A stretch of 64,000 bases of DNA from Paraburkholderia agricolaris (GCF_009455635.1 NZ_QPER01000001.1:3844001-3908000); one strand, 5' to 3'; shown: positions 47,448-56,891, counted from the first letter of the stretch. The notes: a model not told the origin generated them from the letters alone. Program-made: numbers and translations.

Positions 47448-48317
47448 ATGAACCAGACTGTTTCCCCTCACGTCCAAAATAATCCTGTTCTGCGCGGCGT
47501 TCATCACACCGCACGCCCGACGTGGAAGCTGGAAGAGACTGTCCATTTTTATCGGGATCTTCTGGGGTTGCCTCTCGTCCACGCGATTTCGGCACGAGGT
47601 TGGGGTCCCGCCGATCACGCAGATTTTCTTCATTTTTTCTTCGACAGCGGCAATGGCAGCACGATCGCATTCTTCTACTACATCGGTACTGAACGTCCGG
47701 AAAAACTGACGCCGACTGACCATTACCAGGACCGCGCGACTCACACAGCGTGGCTGGTTTCGAACCAGGAAGAACTTGCGGCGTGGCGGTCGCACGTTGA
47801 GGGAGCCGGGATACCGCTGCGTTATCAAGTACGCCATGAAGTCATCGAGTCGATCTATTTCAACGACCCGAATGGTTATCCGATCGAAATCACTTATCAG
47901 ACGCGTCCGTTCGACGACAAAGATACGGGCGACGCGGCTCGGACCATTCAGGCAGCGGTCGATATGGAGCGCCAAAACGCGCAAGGCAAGCCATTCAAGT
48001 CGATCGATTCGGTATGGAAGAGTAAGGGAAGCCGGCTCAACGATACGAGCGCAAACGATGTTGCGTCCGTATTCGTTCTCGATGTACCCGAGTTCAGACC
48101 GCTCGTAGACGCGGTGGAAACACGCGAAGGATACCGGTCGACCCACGTGACCGGCGGCTACATCCGTATTGATGGCAATCCGGGCATCGCGTTCACCCGC
48201 AAGGACCTGGGATTCAAGCCCGCAGTGTGGTACGGCGCGCTGACGGGTGGCCTGGTCGGCGACATCAAGCAGTTCGATACGGATAGCCTGATTATCAGTC
48301 CGTTGGTGCAATCATGA
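47448..48317 (+). CDS. VOC-family (glyoxalase/extradiol-type) protein
   Basis: 289 residues with two vicinal-oxygen-chelate modules. Module one: GVHHTARPTWKLEETVHFYRDLLGLPLV (first His ligand) ... ATHTAWLVSN (second His) ... NDPNGYPIEITYQT (Glu ligand). Module two, from about 200, is weaker. Members are ring-cleaving dioxygenases, isomerases or lyases. Within an aryl-CoA operon lacking any cupin gentisate dioxygenase it is the best candidate for ring cleavage, but this is inference. It starts 3 bp after the ligase and ends in an ATGA overlap. Confidence 0.78.
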   Translation: MNQTVSPHVQNNPVLRGVHHTARPTWKLEETVHFYRDLLGLPLVHAISARGWGPADHADFLHFFFDSGNGSTIAFFYYIGTERPEKLTPTDHYQDRATHTAWLVSNQEELAAWRSHVEGAGIPLRYQVRHEVIESIYFNDPNGYPIEITYQTRPFDDKDTGDAARTIQAAVDMERQNAQGKPFKSIDSVWKSKGSRLNDTSANDVASVFVLDVPEFRPLVDAVETREGYRSTHVTGGYIRIDGNPGIAFTRKDLGFKPAVWYGALTGGLVGDIKQFDTDSLIISPLVQS

Positions 48318-49471
48318 AGATCGACATTGTTGGTGGTGGTCCAGCGGGCCTTTTTCTGGCAATTCTGCTGGCGCGACAGGCGCCGGATGTATCCGTCGAA
48401 GTGTTCGAGCAGAACGAGGCCGATGCAACATTCGGATTTGGTGTCGTACTGGCCGACACCGGTCTGTCAAGGTTGAACGACGCAGCGCCGGATGTATGCG
48501 CCGATCTCGTGAAGGCGATGAAGTTCAGCACCCAGCAGACGATAATTTCCCGCGAAACGCCGATCGTAATTCAGCGTCCAGGACAGGGCGGTGGTGCAAT
48601 TCCGCGGCTGAAATTGCTGAGCGTCCTTCAGGATCATGCTGCGCGATTGCGCATTCCGGTGACGTACTCGTCCAGGGTAACCGATCTCACATCCCTTCAA
48701 GGCGATGTTGTCGTAGGGGCTGATGGTGTCAATTCAAGAGTCCGTTGCAGCGATGAAAATGGCTTCGGAACAACCCGCTACGATCTGACGAATCATTTCG
48801 CATGGTTTGGCGTTGAAAAGCCGTTTAGTTGTCCTGCACTGGTATTCCGGAAGTTTGAGGGCGGCTACTTCGTTGCTCACTACTATCCGTACTCTGACCA
48901 TATGAGCACGTTCGTTGCGGAATGTGACCATAAGACGTGGCGGGATCTTGGCTTCGAAAATGCGACTGCCGATGAGCGGCGTGCGGTGTTCGAGCGAGCA
49001 TTTGCGCCCGAACTCGATGGGTTCGGCCTTGTGTCGAACAACTCTGTGTGGCGCCAGTTCCCCGTGATCCGCAATGCAAACTGGTATAGCGGTAATCGTG
49101 TATTGGTGGGCGACGCGCTCGCCAGCGCGCATTTTTCGATTGGGTCCGGCACCCGCATCGCCATGGAAGATTCAATCGCGCTTGCGCAGGCCATCGCCGC
49201 CAACACGAACGATGCCTCGCTGGCTCTTGCAAACTACGTCGACTTGCGGCGTGAATCGAAGGACCGCCTGATCGGCGCGTCCGAGGCGTCGTATCAGTGG
49301 TACGAGTCAATTCGTGACTGGATGGGGCAATACACGCCACACGAATTCATCTACCAGTTTATGACTCGTACGGGCCGCGTCGACGCGGCACGGCTTCGCG
49401 AACAGTATCCAGCGCTTGTCGCCGAACTGGAGGTCGCGGGGGCGATTCCGGCCAACGAGGCGCACCCATGA
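48314..49471 (+). CDS. FAD-dependent aryl-CoA hydroxylase (salicylyl-CoA 5-hydroxylase-like)
   Basis: 385-residue class A flavin monooxygenase. GGGPAGLFLAILLAR is the FAD dinucleotide loop, VVGADGVNSRVR the NAD(P)H/FAD DG motif, and NRVLVGDALASAHFSIGSGTRIAMEDSIALAQA the second FAD motif in the form seen in salicylyl-CoA 5-hydroxylase (SdgC) and 2-aminobenzoyl-CoA monooxygenase, in which HFSIGSGT is characteristic. It should hydroxylate an aromatic CoA thioester made by the ligase. Overlaps its neighbours by ATGA at both ends. Confidence 0.85.
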   Translation: MKIDIVGGGPAGLFLAILLARQAPDVSVEVFEQNEADATFGFGVVLADTGLSRLNDAAPDVCADLVKAMKFSTQQTIISRETPIVIQRPGQGGGAIPRLKLLSVLQDHAARLRIPVTYSSRVTDLTSLQGDVVVGADGVNSRVRCSDENGFGTTRYDLTNHFAWFGVEKPFSCPALVFRKFEGGYFVAHYYPYSDHMSTFVAECDHKTWRDLGFENATADERRAVFERAFAPELDGFGLVSNNSVWRQFPVIRNANWYSGNRVLVGDALASAHFSIGSGTRIAMEDSIALAQAIAANTNDASLALANYVDLRRESKDRLIGASEASYQWYESIRDWMGQYTPHEFIYQFMTRTGRVDAARLREQYPALVAELEVAGAIPANEAHP

Positions 49472-49947
49472 TCCGAAGTTACGAATACATATTGAGCGAA
49501 CTGCCTTTCGTGGTCCGCCGCACGGTTCGTTGGGGGGACTGTGATCCCGCCGGCGTCGTCTATACCGGGCGCTTTCCAGAATATGTACTCGGTGCGCTCG
49601 CGCTGTTCAAGGAGCACATTGCGCGTGCAAGTAATGATGACAGGTCTTTTCTCGGAAAACAGCATGGCGTCGGATTGCCTTGCCGCGGTATGTCTTTCGA
49701 TTTCTCCGGCACGTTGTGGCCACATAACGAGGTCGACATCGAATGTTTTGTTGGAGACATCCGCACCCGGACCTTCGACATGCATTGCGTTGGACGCCGT
49801 CCAACTGGCGAGCCTGTCTTCGACGCGAGATTTTCGCCAATCTGCGTACGCGCCGACGCGCGCATCAGCACCGACATTCCGGAATCGCTGCGCTCGACGC
49901 TGCAGCGCTTCACACGGTTGACTTCAGAGGGAACGGAGAAAGCATGA
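49468..49947 (+). CDS. Hotdog-fold acyl-CoA thioesterase (4HBT type)
   Basis: 159 residues. RWGDCDPAGVVYTGRFPEYV is the 4-hydroxybenzoyl-CoA thioesterase signature with the catalytic Asp in DPAG. It would free the hydroxylated aromatic acid, for example gentisate from gentisyl-CoA, after the FAD hydroxylase step. Start and stop both overlap neighbours as ATGA. Confidence 0.88.
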   Translation: MIRSYEYILSELPFVVRRTVRWGDCDPAGVVYTGRFPEYVLGALALFKEHIARASNDDRSFLGKQHGVGLPCRGMSFDFSGTLWPHNEVDIECFVGDIRTRTFDMHCVGRRPTGEPVFDARFSPICVRADARISTDIPESLRSTLQRFTRLTSEGTEKA

Positions 49948-50699
49948 ATTACCGAATTGGCCAGATTGTGCCGAGTTCTAACATCACGATGGAGAAAGAG
50001 ATCCCGGCGATGTTCGCCTCTCTGATGCGTCGAAACCCGGAGCATTCATTCACGTTTCATTCAAGCCGCGTACGCATGCATCGCGTTGTGGTGGAGGAAC
50101 TGGAGCAAATGAACCGCGATATGGATCGATGTGCGATCGAGCTGGCCGACGCAAGAGTTGATGTGCTCAGTACGGCGTGTCTGGTTGCGATCATGTGCAT
50201 GGGACCTGGATACCATCGGATAGCTGCGGAGACCCTCCGACGCGCGATAAATGGCAGCGGAGCAAACACCGAAGTGATGACGTCAGCCGGAGCGCTGGTG
50301 GAGGAACTGAAGAGTTTCGGCGCGAAACGGATTTCGTTAATGGCGCCATACACGGACGCCTTGACTCGAAGGGTTGTCGAGTACATCGAGGGCGAAGGCA
50401 TCGAAGTTCAGGACGCAATCAATTTTTCGATCGAAGACAACCTCGATGTCGGCGCTCGTGACCCCATGAAGTTGCTAGAAGACGTCAAGCACCTGAATGT
50501 CAGGAACGTAGACACGGTCGTGCTATCCGCCTGCGTCCAGATGCCCTCTTTGCCGGCAATCCAGAAGGCGCAGGAGATGCTTGGAATTCCGGTGACTTCC
50601 ACCGCTGCGTGCACGGTCCGTCAGATGCTGAAGCTTCTGAAACTCGAGCCTTCGCTACCCGGCGCGGGAGCGTATCTCGGAGATTGGGGCGGCGTGTAG
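49944..50699 (+). CDS. Maleate cis-trans isomerase / Asp-Glu racemase superfamily
   Basis: 251 residues of the maleate isomerase/arylmalonate decarboxylase type. RIGQIVPSSNITMEKEIPAM, STACLVAIMCMGPGYH (first catalytic Cys), ISLMAPYTDALT and VVLSACVQMPSLPAI (second catalytic Cys) fit the two-Cys mechanism. Maleate to fumarate conversion is the end step of nicotinate and some gentisate-type routes. ATG 49944 has GGAGAAAGC upstream. This makes a C4-dicarboxylate end product of the operon plausible. Confidence 0.82.
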   Translation: MNYRIGQIVPSSNITMEKEIPAMFASLMRRNPEHSFTFHSSRVRMHRVVVEELEQMNRDMDRCAIELADARVDVLSTACLVAIMCMGPGYHRIAAETLRRAINGSGANTEVMTSAGALVEELKSFGAKRISLMAPYTDALTRRVVEYIEGEGIEVQDAINFSIEDNLDVGARDPMKLLEDVKHLNVRNVDTVVLSACVQMPSLPAIQKAQEMLGIPVTSTAACTVRQMLKLLKLEPSLPGAGAYLGDWGGV

Positions 50700-50753
50700 G
50701 GGGCGTTCGATGCTCACGACGGCAGTTCAAACAAAATGACCAGGAGACGACAA

Positions 50754-52013
50754 ATGGAAACGGAATCAGGACGCGACGGCGGCCCAGCAACGAGCATCAT
50801 CAACGTTTGCGGGGCAGCACTGGGGATGGCCGTTGGTTTCGCTGCAATCTTTATCTCGACCAATGGTGTCTTCATCCCTGCGGTCCTGCGCGATTTTCAT
50901 TGGGGGCGGGCCCAGGCGGCCCAATCCTATGCAGCTTCGATGTTGGGGCTCGCGCTAGTCAGTCCGCTGATTGGCATACTGATGGACCGTTTTGGGGTCA
51001 GGAAGGTGGTGCTCATCTCAGCGTTGGTCTTTGCCGTCGCAATGGCGTGCATGGGTCTGCAGGACGGCAACAAGGTATGGTGGATCGGTCTCTCGCTGAT
51101 CATCGGAATGTCAGGTGCGGCAACCTCGGTGCTTGGCTACCTTGCCATTCTCCCGCAATGGTTCGACAGGCGTCTCGGTCTCGCAATCGGATTTGCCATG
51201 GTGGGCCTGGGTGTCGGTACGATCGTTCTCCCTGCTCTGTCTGCAAAGCTGATCGCCATGTGGGGCTGGCGGACCGCATACCAGGTGCTAGCTGCTATAT
51301 CGCTGGCAGGGGCATTGCTTGCCTTTCTTATGCTCCGGGAAAACCGGAAGGTACATCGGCCAATGGGGGCAGTGACTCACGGGACACCGACTGGTCCTGT
51401 CGTGCGCCATAGGGGCCTCAAGGTTTTCATCATCTTCCTGGGTGCTTTTCTCGCCTCAAGCGCCGTGCTGTCGCTTGGTCCGCATCTTCCGGCGCTGCTG
51501 ATGGATCGAGGAATATCTGCTCAGGATGCAGCAAAGAGCGCCTCACTGATTGGTCTCGGTATTCTTGTGGGCCGTTTGAGTTCAGGCTTTCTTGTCGATC
51601 GGGTTCACGCTCCGTTTGTCGCCTGTTGCTATTTTTTGTGTGGCGCAGCTGGATTCATTCTGCTGGGACAGATTGACAGCTATGAGGGCGCGTTGTTCGC
51701 TTCCGTGCTGGTCGGGCTCGCTATTGGCGCGGAGGGCGATCTGCTTTCGTATCTGGTGCGCGCCTACATCGGCCTCGAGAGGTTCGGTCTGTTCTATGGG
51801 ACTGTGTTTTCGGGCTATTCGCTGGGTGCCGTAGTTGGTCCGGTCGTCACCGGTCACTACTTCGACACGCACAAGAATTACTCGCTGCCATTACAGGCAG
51901 GACCGGTTCTCCTGGTTGTCGCCAGTCTCCTGTTTGTAAGTCTGGGGCGGTATATGAGACCAGGCTTGCGTCACGGCGATTCGATGCATCAGGTTGCTAT
52001 TGCGGGCGAGTGA
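50754..52013 (+). CDS. MFS transporter
   Basis: About 419 residues with 12 membrane segments. The A-like loop between TM2 and TM3 is GILMDRFGVRKVV, and GLGILVGRLSSGFLVDRV is its counterpart in the second half. It resembles monocarboxylate/aromatic acid MFS carriers. ATG 50754 has AGGAG about 8 bp upstream and is preferred over ATG 50736. Last gene of the catabolic operon, 54 bp after the isomerase; it likely imports the aromatic substrate. Confidence 0.87.
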   Translation: METESGRDGGPATSIINVCGAALGMAVGFAAIFISTNGVFIPAVLRDFHWGRAQAAQSYAASMLGLALVSPLIGILMDRFGVRKVVLISALVFAVAMACMGLQDGNKVWWIGLSLIIGMSGAATSVLGYLAILPQWFDRRLGLAIGFAMVGLGVGTIVLPALSAKLIAMWGWRTAYQVLAAISLAGALLAFLMLRENRKVHRPMGAVTHGTPTGPVVRHRGLKVFIIFLGAFLASSAVLSLGPHLPALLMDRGISAQDAAKSASLIGLGILVGRLSSGFLVDRVHAPFVACCYFLCGAAGFILLGQIDSYEGALFASVLVGLAIGAEGDLLSYLVRAYIGLERFGLFYGTVFSGYSLGAVVGPVVTGHYFDTHKNYSLPLQAGPVLLVVASLLFVSLGRYMRPGLRHGDSMHQVAIAGE

Positions 52014-52258
52014 AAACTGGCCCGGAAATGTCGATGCTCGAACAGCAGTTTCCGCCGACAACACGCGAGATGTCACAGACGCTCGGATAGCCGTAGGACC
52101 TCAGAAGCGGCTATTAACCTGGTCCGTCTCAACGGCGGGTTAGGGTCGATTTGGTGCGGTCGCTGTCGGCCCGGGTTCGGCCAATAACGACGAGTCAACA
52201 TCGACCGACCGATCGTCGACAATCGGACCACCGAATCATTCAGAGGGGTGGAAAACTC

Positions 52259-52492
52259 ATGTCGATTGCCATGACCGGAGTCACGACTTCCATCACGCTA
52301 CTCGTCGTATTTTTGCTTTCCACATTCAGTAGAAATGCAGTCGCCGTCGGTTGCCCTGGCGAGGACAGTATTGCAAGGTATGGCGCGCATGAACTTGCCA
52401 TTATCAGGAAGGTGACTGCGGGCATTCCGGTCGGGTTACGGTATGTACCTCAAGAACATTTCGATAATGTCGTGGATTCCCGGTCCTATTGA
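52259..52492 (+). CDS. Small hypothetical protein with signal-like N-terminus
   Basis: 77 residues starting MSIAMTGVTTSITLLVVFLLS, a hydrophobic segment followed by RNAVAVGCPG and a polar tail. GAGGGGTGG lies 7 bp upstream. No family recognised. It is the only supportable frame in 52014-52743; the rest of that 730-bp gap shows nothing. Confidence 0.35.
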   Translation: MSIAMTGVTTSITLLVVFLLSTFSRNAVAVGCPGEDSIARYGAHELAIIRKVTAGIPVGLRYVPQEHFDNVVDSRSY

Positions 52493-52743
52493 CAGAGTCC
52501 AGACACGCCTCCACCTCCCTTTTTCTTCTCGCGGTTTCGAATGTCTAAAAACATTTAGCAGACGAAAATCGGCCTGCTGCTCTGTCGTCCCTCGTGCCTC
52601 ACCGGTTCCGCGGAATAAACGAGCTCGCTGAGAGCTTGATGGCGTGGGGCACAAAGAGAGGACCGGCATGCCACTGACTGGCCATTACTCAACTTCAAAC
52701 ACTTGCCCCTGATTTTCCTTATTCCAGCAAGCTGGCATATTGG

Positions 52744-53907
52744 TCACGGTGCCACAATGCTCGCCGATTTGCCCTCCCACAGTAGGAGCTGAACAGAGGC
52801 AATCGCCTTTCCCTGCTGGTTCTCGCCGCCGACCAGAAGTACACCGTCATCAACCATGAAAGACAGACCATAGGCTCTCGCCCCGGGCAAATGTCCGGCC
52901 GTCTGCCACTTTCCGTCGATCAACGCGTAGATATCATCGTGCCAGGTTTTCTGCAAACCACGATGCGCGTAATTCTGCCCCTGCCGATACTGGTTCCATG
53001 CACCCGGGAAATTGGCGCCGCCGGCCACGAGCAGAACACCGTTGCTATAGCCCGCGAACGCACCCGCCAGTCCTTCCTGCTGCGACTGTCCCACTGGCGC
53101 AACCAGATCCGGCCCGCTCTGCGATGCCACGCTGTTGCCGTCGATCGTCACGCGATTGACCTTGTACGAACGCAATCCCGGCTTTAACTCCCCGTTTATC
53201 AACGTGACTTCATTACCCTTCACTGCTACTGCCGCACCAGCGGTGGGCGGATACGTAACCTTACCGAGGGTTCCCCAGGCGTTCTCGGCCGGTGTATAGC
53301 TCAACACATCAGTTGAAAACAGGTAGTCCTGCGGACGCTTGCCAAAGTACTCGTTCGCGATTTCGCTCTTGCGTTTCTCATCGCTGCCAGCCGCCTTCAG
53401 ATCCTGGAAATAGCCATCGAAGATCGCCTTGTTTACGCCACTGAAGAACAGCACACGCTGCCCGTCGACCGACACAGCCACCGCACCCAGCAAACCGAGT
53501 GGGCTGCGTGTCTCCAGTTTTCGCCAGTTGTTGGCCACCGGGTCGAAGCAGTAAACATCCGAGAACATTATCGTGTCCACGGTGTTGTCGGACCGCTTGA
53601 TCTCCCCCGCACCACCGAAGATATAGATCTTTCCGTCGACAGCCGCGGCGACGCTCTGGTCGCGGGGCTCAGCTGGGAAGTCCGCAAGACGTTGCCACCT
53701 CGGCTCAGGCGCAGAGAGATCGATTGAGAACCAATCCTTCCCTGCCGACCCGAGCCCCGCGTAAATGACCTGCCCGACCTTGACGCCTGCTCCGTTCTTG
53801 AGCGGAACGGGAAACGCCGGATAGGTTGTTACCGCGTAGGTGGTCGCGCTACTGAGAATAGTCATAAAAATGCTAACCCTTAAAAATCGGTATAAGAAAT
53901 TAACCAT
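52744..53907 (-). CDS. nanM: N-acetylneuraminate epimerase (mutarotase), Kelch-repeat
   Basis: 387 residues with an N-terminal signal peptide (about 1-25, ending TTYA) for periplasmic export. A six-bladed Kelch propeller is seen in repeats such as DGKIYIFGGAGEI, DGQRVLFFSGVNKAIFDGYF, GVLLVAGGANFPG and DGVLLVGGENQQG. NKAIFDGYFQDL, KRPQDYLFSTDVL and GANFPGAWNQY are NanM signatures. It speeds alpha to beta conversion of sialic acid so uptake is faster. ATG 53907 has GGAGAC upstream. It follows the porin gene by 32 bp, suggesting a porin-nanM transcript. Confidence 0.92.
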   Translation of the reverse strand: MVNFLYRFLRVSIFMTILSSATTYAVTTYPAFPVPLKNGAGVKVGQVIYAGLGSAGKDWFSIDLSAPEPRWQRLADFPAEPRDQSVAAAVDGKIYIFGGAGEIKRSDNTVDTIMFSDVYCFDPVANNWRKLETRSPLGLLGAVAVSVDGQRVLFFSGVNKAIFDGYFQDLKAAGSDEKRKSEIANEYFGKRPQDYLFSTDVLSYTPAENAWGTLGKVTYPPTAGAAVAVKGNEVTLINGELKPGLRSYKVNRVTIDGNSVASQSGPDLVAPVGQSQQEGLAGAFAGYSNGVLLVAGGANFPGAWNQYRQGQNYAHRGLQKTWHDDIYALIDGKWQTAGHLPGARAYGLSFMVDDGVLLVGGENQQGKAIASVQLLLWEGKSASIVAP

Positions 53908-53939
53908 GTTGTCTCCATGTTTCCCGCGTATTCAGGATT

Positions 53940-55007
53940 TCAGAAATGATGACTCATGCCCACGTCCCATCCTGCTCTGCCACTCGGCGCCCGTCTGTCG
54001 TAGACAAGATCCGCATAGAGAAAGGTCGCCTTCGACAGGTAATACTGGTAACCCGCTCCCAACTTGCGTGAAATCCAGGGGTAGGTGGTATACGAGTCGT
54101 ATCCTCCCGCGGCATTGAGCGTTTTCGTGTTCAGTACGTCATAGGAAAATAGCCAGGTTCCGGTGCCCATCGGCACGTAGAGTCCAGCCAGCATATTGAT
54201 TGCTTTGACCTGCATTTTGTCGGTGCCAGGCGCCGTGTATCCACCAGCCTGTACGCCAAACGACGCTTTGACAATTCCCCAGTCGTAAATTGCGGTGGCA
54301 CCTAGTGCCTTCGTGCTGTAGGCGGTTGCCTCGTAGCCCACGCCGAAGTAGACAGGTCCCTTGCTGTAGCCCGCCGCCGCACTCACCGGGAGCGAACCCG
54401 TCACGGTGATGTTTTTGACAAGCGCCGTCTGGATAACAGGTGGTGTCGCCCAGACCACCTTGGGATCGCTCTGGGCGACCTGAACACTTGCAAAGAATCC
54501 GTCGTAGTTGAGATTCACGCTGCCTGCATTCTGGTTGCGCGCTGAGCTAAAAAGATGATTGGCATGCAGTCCGGCATTGTTACGAGAAACGTACGAGTAG
54601 GTTCCCCATGGGTCTCCCATCAGGAACACTACCCACGCAGGTGTGAGCTTGCGTCCTGCGTCGATTGATCCGTATTCATTTTGCACCCCGATAATGGATT
54701 TTGAATCGAAGAACCCCGCCGGGCCGTTAACCCCTGTGCCTCCGGTTTGCACTCCATTCTGCAGCGTGATGCTGGACTGCAGGTCAAAGAAAACGGAATA
54801 TCCACCGCCGAGATCTTCCTTACCTTTGAAACCCAGCAGACTCCCCTCTCCCTGCCCCTCACGAAACTGACCGTTGCTATCGATTTCCCTGCCGATACTG
54901 GCGTCGGCCCGCCCGTACATCGTCAACGACGATTGTGCAATTGAGAATGAAGCGGTCGAGCCGAGACACACGGCGATTGATAATTTCAGTGCTTTCCGGG
55001 TTTTCAT
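53940..55007 (-). CDS. Porin, sialate-locus copy 1
   Basis: 355-residue outer-membrane porin. The signal peptide ends at SIAQSS and is followed by SLTMYGRADASIG; GFKGKEDLGGGYSVFFDLQSS and NEYGSIDAGRKLTPAW are family strands, and the C-terminal Phe is in DVGMSHHF. No clear Shine-Dalgarno precedes ATG 55007. It probably lets sialic acid or its oligosaccharides into the periplasm for NanM. An operator-like palindrome lies 290 bp upstream. Confidence 0.9.
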   Translation of the reverse strand: MKTRKALKLSIAVCLGSTASFSIAQSSLTMYGRADASIGREIDSNGQFREGQGEGSLLGFKGKEDLGGGYSVFFDLQSSITLQNGVQTGGTGVNGPAGFFDSKSIIGVQNEYGSIDAGRKLTPAWVVFLMGDPWGTYSYVSRNNAGLHANHLFSSARNQNAGSVNLNYDGFFASVQVAQSDPKVVWATPPVIQTALVKNITVTGSLPVSAAAGYSKGPVYFGVGYEATAYSTKALGATAIYDWGIVKASFGVQAGGYTAPGTDKMQVKAINMLAGLYVPMGTGTWLFSYDVLNTKTLNAAGGYDSYTTYPWISRKLGAGYQYYLSKATFLYADLVYDRRAPSGRAGWDVGMSHHF

Positions 55008-55579
55008 GTATATGATTTTTTCGTTGCCTGGGTAGAGGAGATCTCGTTAACCTGGGTATTTCCGTACCATTTTCATATCATCTATTTCGCAGTACTTATT
55101 TAATTATTGACTGCTATTTCACATGAATCAGTTACCTCAAAACAGACAATGTTTCGACGTTCGATCTCCCACTATGACGCCAATGTCGCGCGGGGCTCCC
55201 TGTCATCGAAACGAGCACCAGCCTCACATGTCCAGCAAGGGCGCCTTCAGGCAGTCATGCGAAAGTTCACTCAGGCACTGACCTTGCATTTTAGTATGCC
55301 AGATATCTGATATCAAATGTGAGCGGCGAAATCCTAACACATCAAGATTTGTGGAAGATTGGTATTTGCCCTGGACGTGCGCTGACCGGTTTGCAATGCC
55401 CCCCCCTTTGAGCTCTGTGTCTGGAGCGCGAATCGCGAGAAGGGTTTTGGCGAGCAATGCCGCCGGGGGGACAGCAGGAGGAAAAGCACCCGGACGGGGC
55501 GATGGGCACTGTCCAGGCGTTCTATGAGCGTGTGTGGGTACAACGTGTGGCGCAAGGCCAGCGGGGGGACACCGTTACC
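55008..55579. other. Porin upstream region with operator
   Basis: 572 bp without a supported gene, between the porin start and the stop of the upstream regulator. It contains the palindrome at 55298-55311. The remainder shows nothing recognisable. Confidence 0.45.
55298..55311. promoter_or_regulatory. Operator-like palindrome, copy 1
   Basis: Core CAGATATCTG, then ATATC: the same element as ATCAGATATCTGAT at two other promoters, with the first bases changed. Upstream of porin-nanM. Confidence 0.6.
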
Positions 55580-56281
55580 TCAGGACGCTTCCCTGATCAT
55601 CGGAGACGCGTCCATCCGGGAAAATATCGTGTTGAAGTGCCTTTCGTACGCACTCATCAATCCGTTCAGGTCCCTGGCCTCAATCATCTTTACGATATCA
55701 GCATGGTCACGCGCAGACGCCTCCATCGCCTTGCGCGTGGGCGGCAGTTCGCTGTGATTCATGCGATTGAATACACGCCAGAAAAGATCGGTCAGCGTGC
55801 CCAGAAACGCATTGCCAAGGCAACGGTACATCGTAGCGTGAAACTGCCGGTCCTCTTCTTCGAAAAGCTCTCCGATTTTCGCCTTCTTCACCATCCTGCT
55901 CGCGAGCTCTCGTAGCTCCTGAACATCGGCAGACGGAATTTGCCGCAGAACCGCTGGAACGGAGCCAAGTTCGATCGCTGCCCTAACCTGCAGCAGATCT
56001 CTAACGCTGCGGCCGCTGGCGACGAATGCATAAGGGAGGTTCTCGATAATCGAATCGAAGGAGAACGCCTTTACGTAGATACCTTCACCGTGACGAGACT
56101 CCACAATGCCAAGCGACTCCAGGCTCTTCACAGCTTCCCGCAATGACGGCCGGCTAATGCCCAGATCCTGGGCCAACACACCTTCAGGTGGCAGAGGGTC
56201 GCCAAATCGCAACTGATGGTCTTCGATGTATTTCTTGATTTCTATCTGGGCCTGCCGGTAGGCAGGGACACGAGCGGTCAT
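55580..56281 (-). CDS. FadR/NanR-type GntR regulator, copy 1
   Basis: 233 residues. N-terminal winged helix (about 8-75): GDPLPPEGVLAQDLGISRPSLREAVKSLESLGIVESRHGEGIYV in order. C-terminal FCD domain: LLQVRAAIELGSVPAVL, DRQFHATMYRCLGN (metal-binding Asp/His) and a late His in YERHFN. FCD regulators such as NanR bind sugar acids. ATG 56281 starts MTARVPAYRQ, matching the start of its paralogue at 59.8 kb. It lies between the porin-nanM unit and the sialidase. Confidence 0.9.
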   Translation of the reverse strand: MTARVPAYRQAQIEIKKYIEDHQLRFGDPLPPEGVLAQDLGISRPSLREAVKSLESLGIVESRHGEGIYVKAFSFDSIIENLPYAFVASGRSVRDLLQVRAAIELGSVPAVLRQIPSADVQELRELASRMVKKAKIGELFEEEDRQFHATMYRCLGNAFLGTLTDLFWRVFNRMNHSELPPTRKAMEASARDHADIVKMIEARDLNGLMSAYERHFNTIFSRMDASPMIREAS

Positions 56282-56386
56282 TTTCATCTCCACCTTCCCA
56301 TGATGTTGGCCTGAGCGCGACAAGCTTTGCGACAGGGCCGCAACGAAGCGCTTGCAACGTAGACTTTTGGAATGCTAGGATAAGAC

Positions 56387-56400
56387 ATCAGATATCTGAT
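56387..56400. promoter_or_regulatory. Operator-like palindrome, copy 2
   Basis: Perfect ATCAGATATCTGAT between regulator 1 (start 106 bp away) and the plus-strand lipoprotein/sialidase unit. Confidence 0.7.
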
Positions 56401-56642
56401 TCTAACACAGTAAAAAATGGACTCCGTCGCTCGCTAACCCGGCTGGGAAAGCACGGGTGATGCGATCGTTTTCCAGCAAGCTTGACAGATTCGCCGTGTT
56501 GCGCCGGCTCCGGAAGTGCCTCGTATGCTCATCTAGCAGACGCAACATTATTATAAGTATACCTAATTAAATAGAGACATTCGCGTTTGGTACGGGTTAA
56601 TGCAGGCACGCAACCCGTCCTTACACCCAAACAGGAGGAAAT

Positions 56643-56795
56643 ATGGCAAACCCGTCGATTGCGTACCGGGTCGCAAGGTGGTTTCTTGCACCGCTTGCAC
56701 TCATTGCGATGACGTCTCTGTTGAGTGCGTGCGGCGGCGACACAGGAACAGCCAGCGCGCCGCCCGCTCAGAGTTCGCCCTCGCCCAATTCGTAG
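56643..56795 (+). CDS. 50-residue lipoprotein
   Basis: A short gene with a perfect AGGAGG 5 bp before its ATG. The product has an Arg-containing start, a hydrophobic stretch (FLAPLALIAMTSLL) and the lipobox LLSAC with the lipid-bearing Cys about residue 30, then a Gly/Ala/Pro/Ser tail of about 20 residues. It precedes the sialidase by 96 bp on the same strand. No family recognised; the mature peptide would be tiny, like entericidin or LptM-type lipoproteins. Confidence 0.75.
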   Translation: MANPSIAYRVARWFLAPLALIAMTSLLSACGGDTGTASAPPAQSSPSPNS

Positions 56796-56891
56796 TCGCT
56801 ACGTCCCTCGATCACCGCGCAGTAGCCACGGACTCCTCAATCCCGAGGAGCGCCGGATCTCTCGTTGCACCAACCGACGGAAGGGTTTTCA

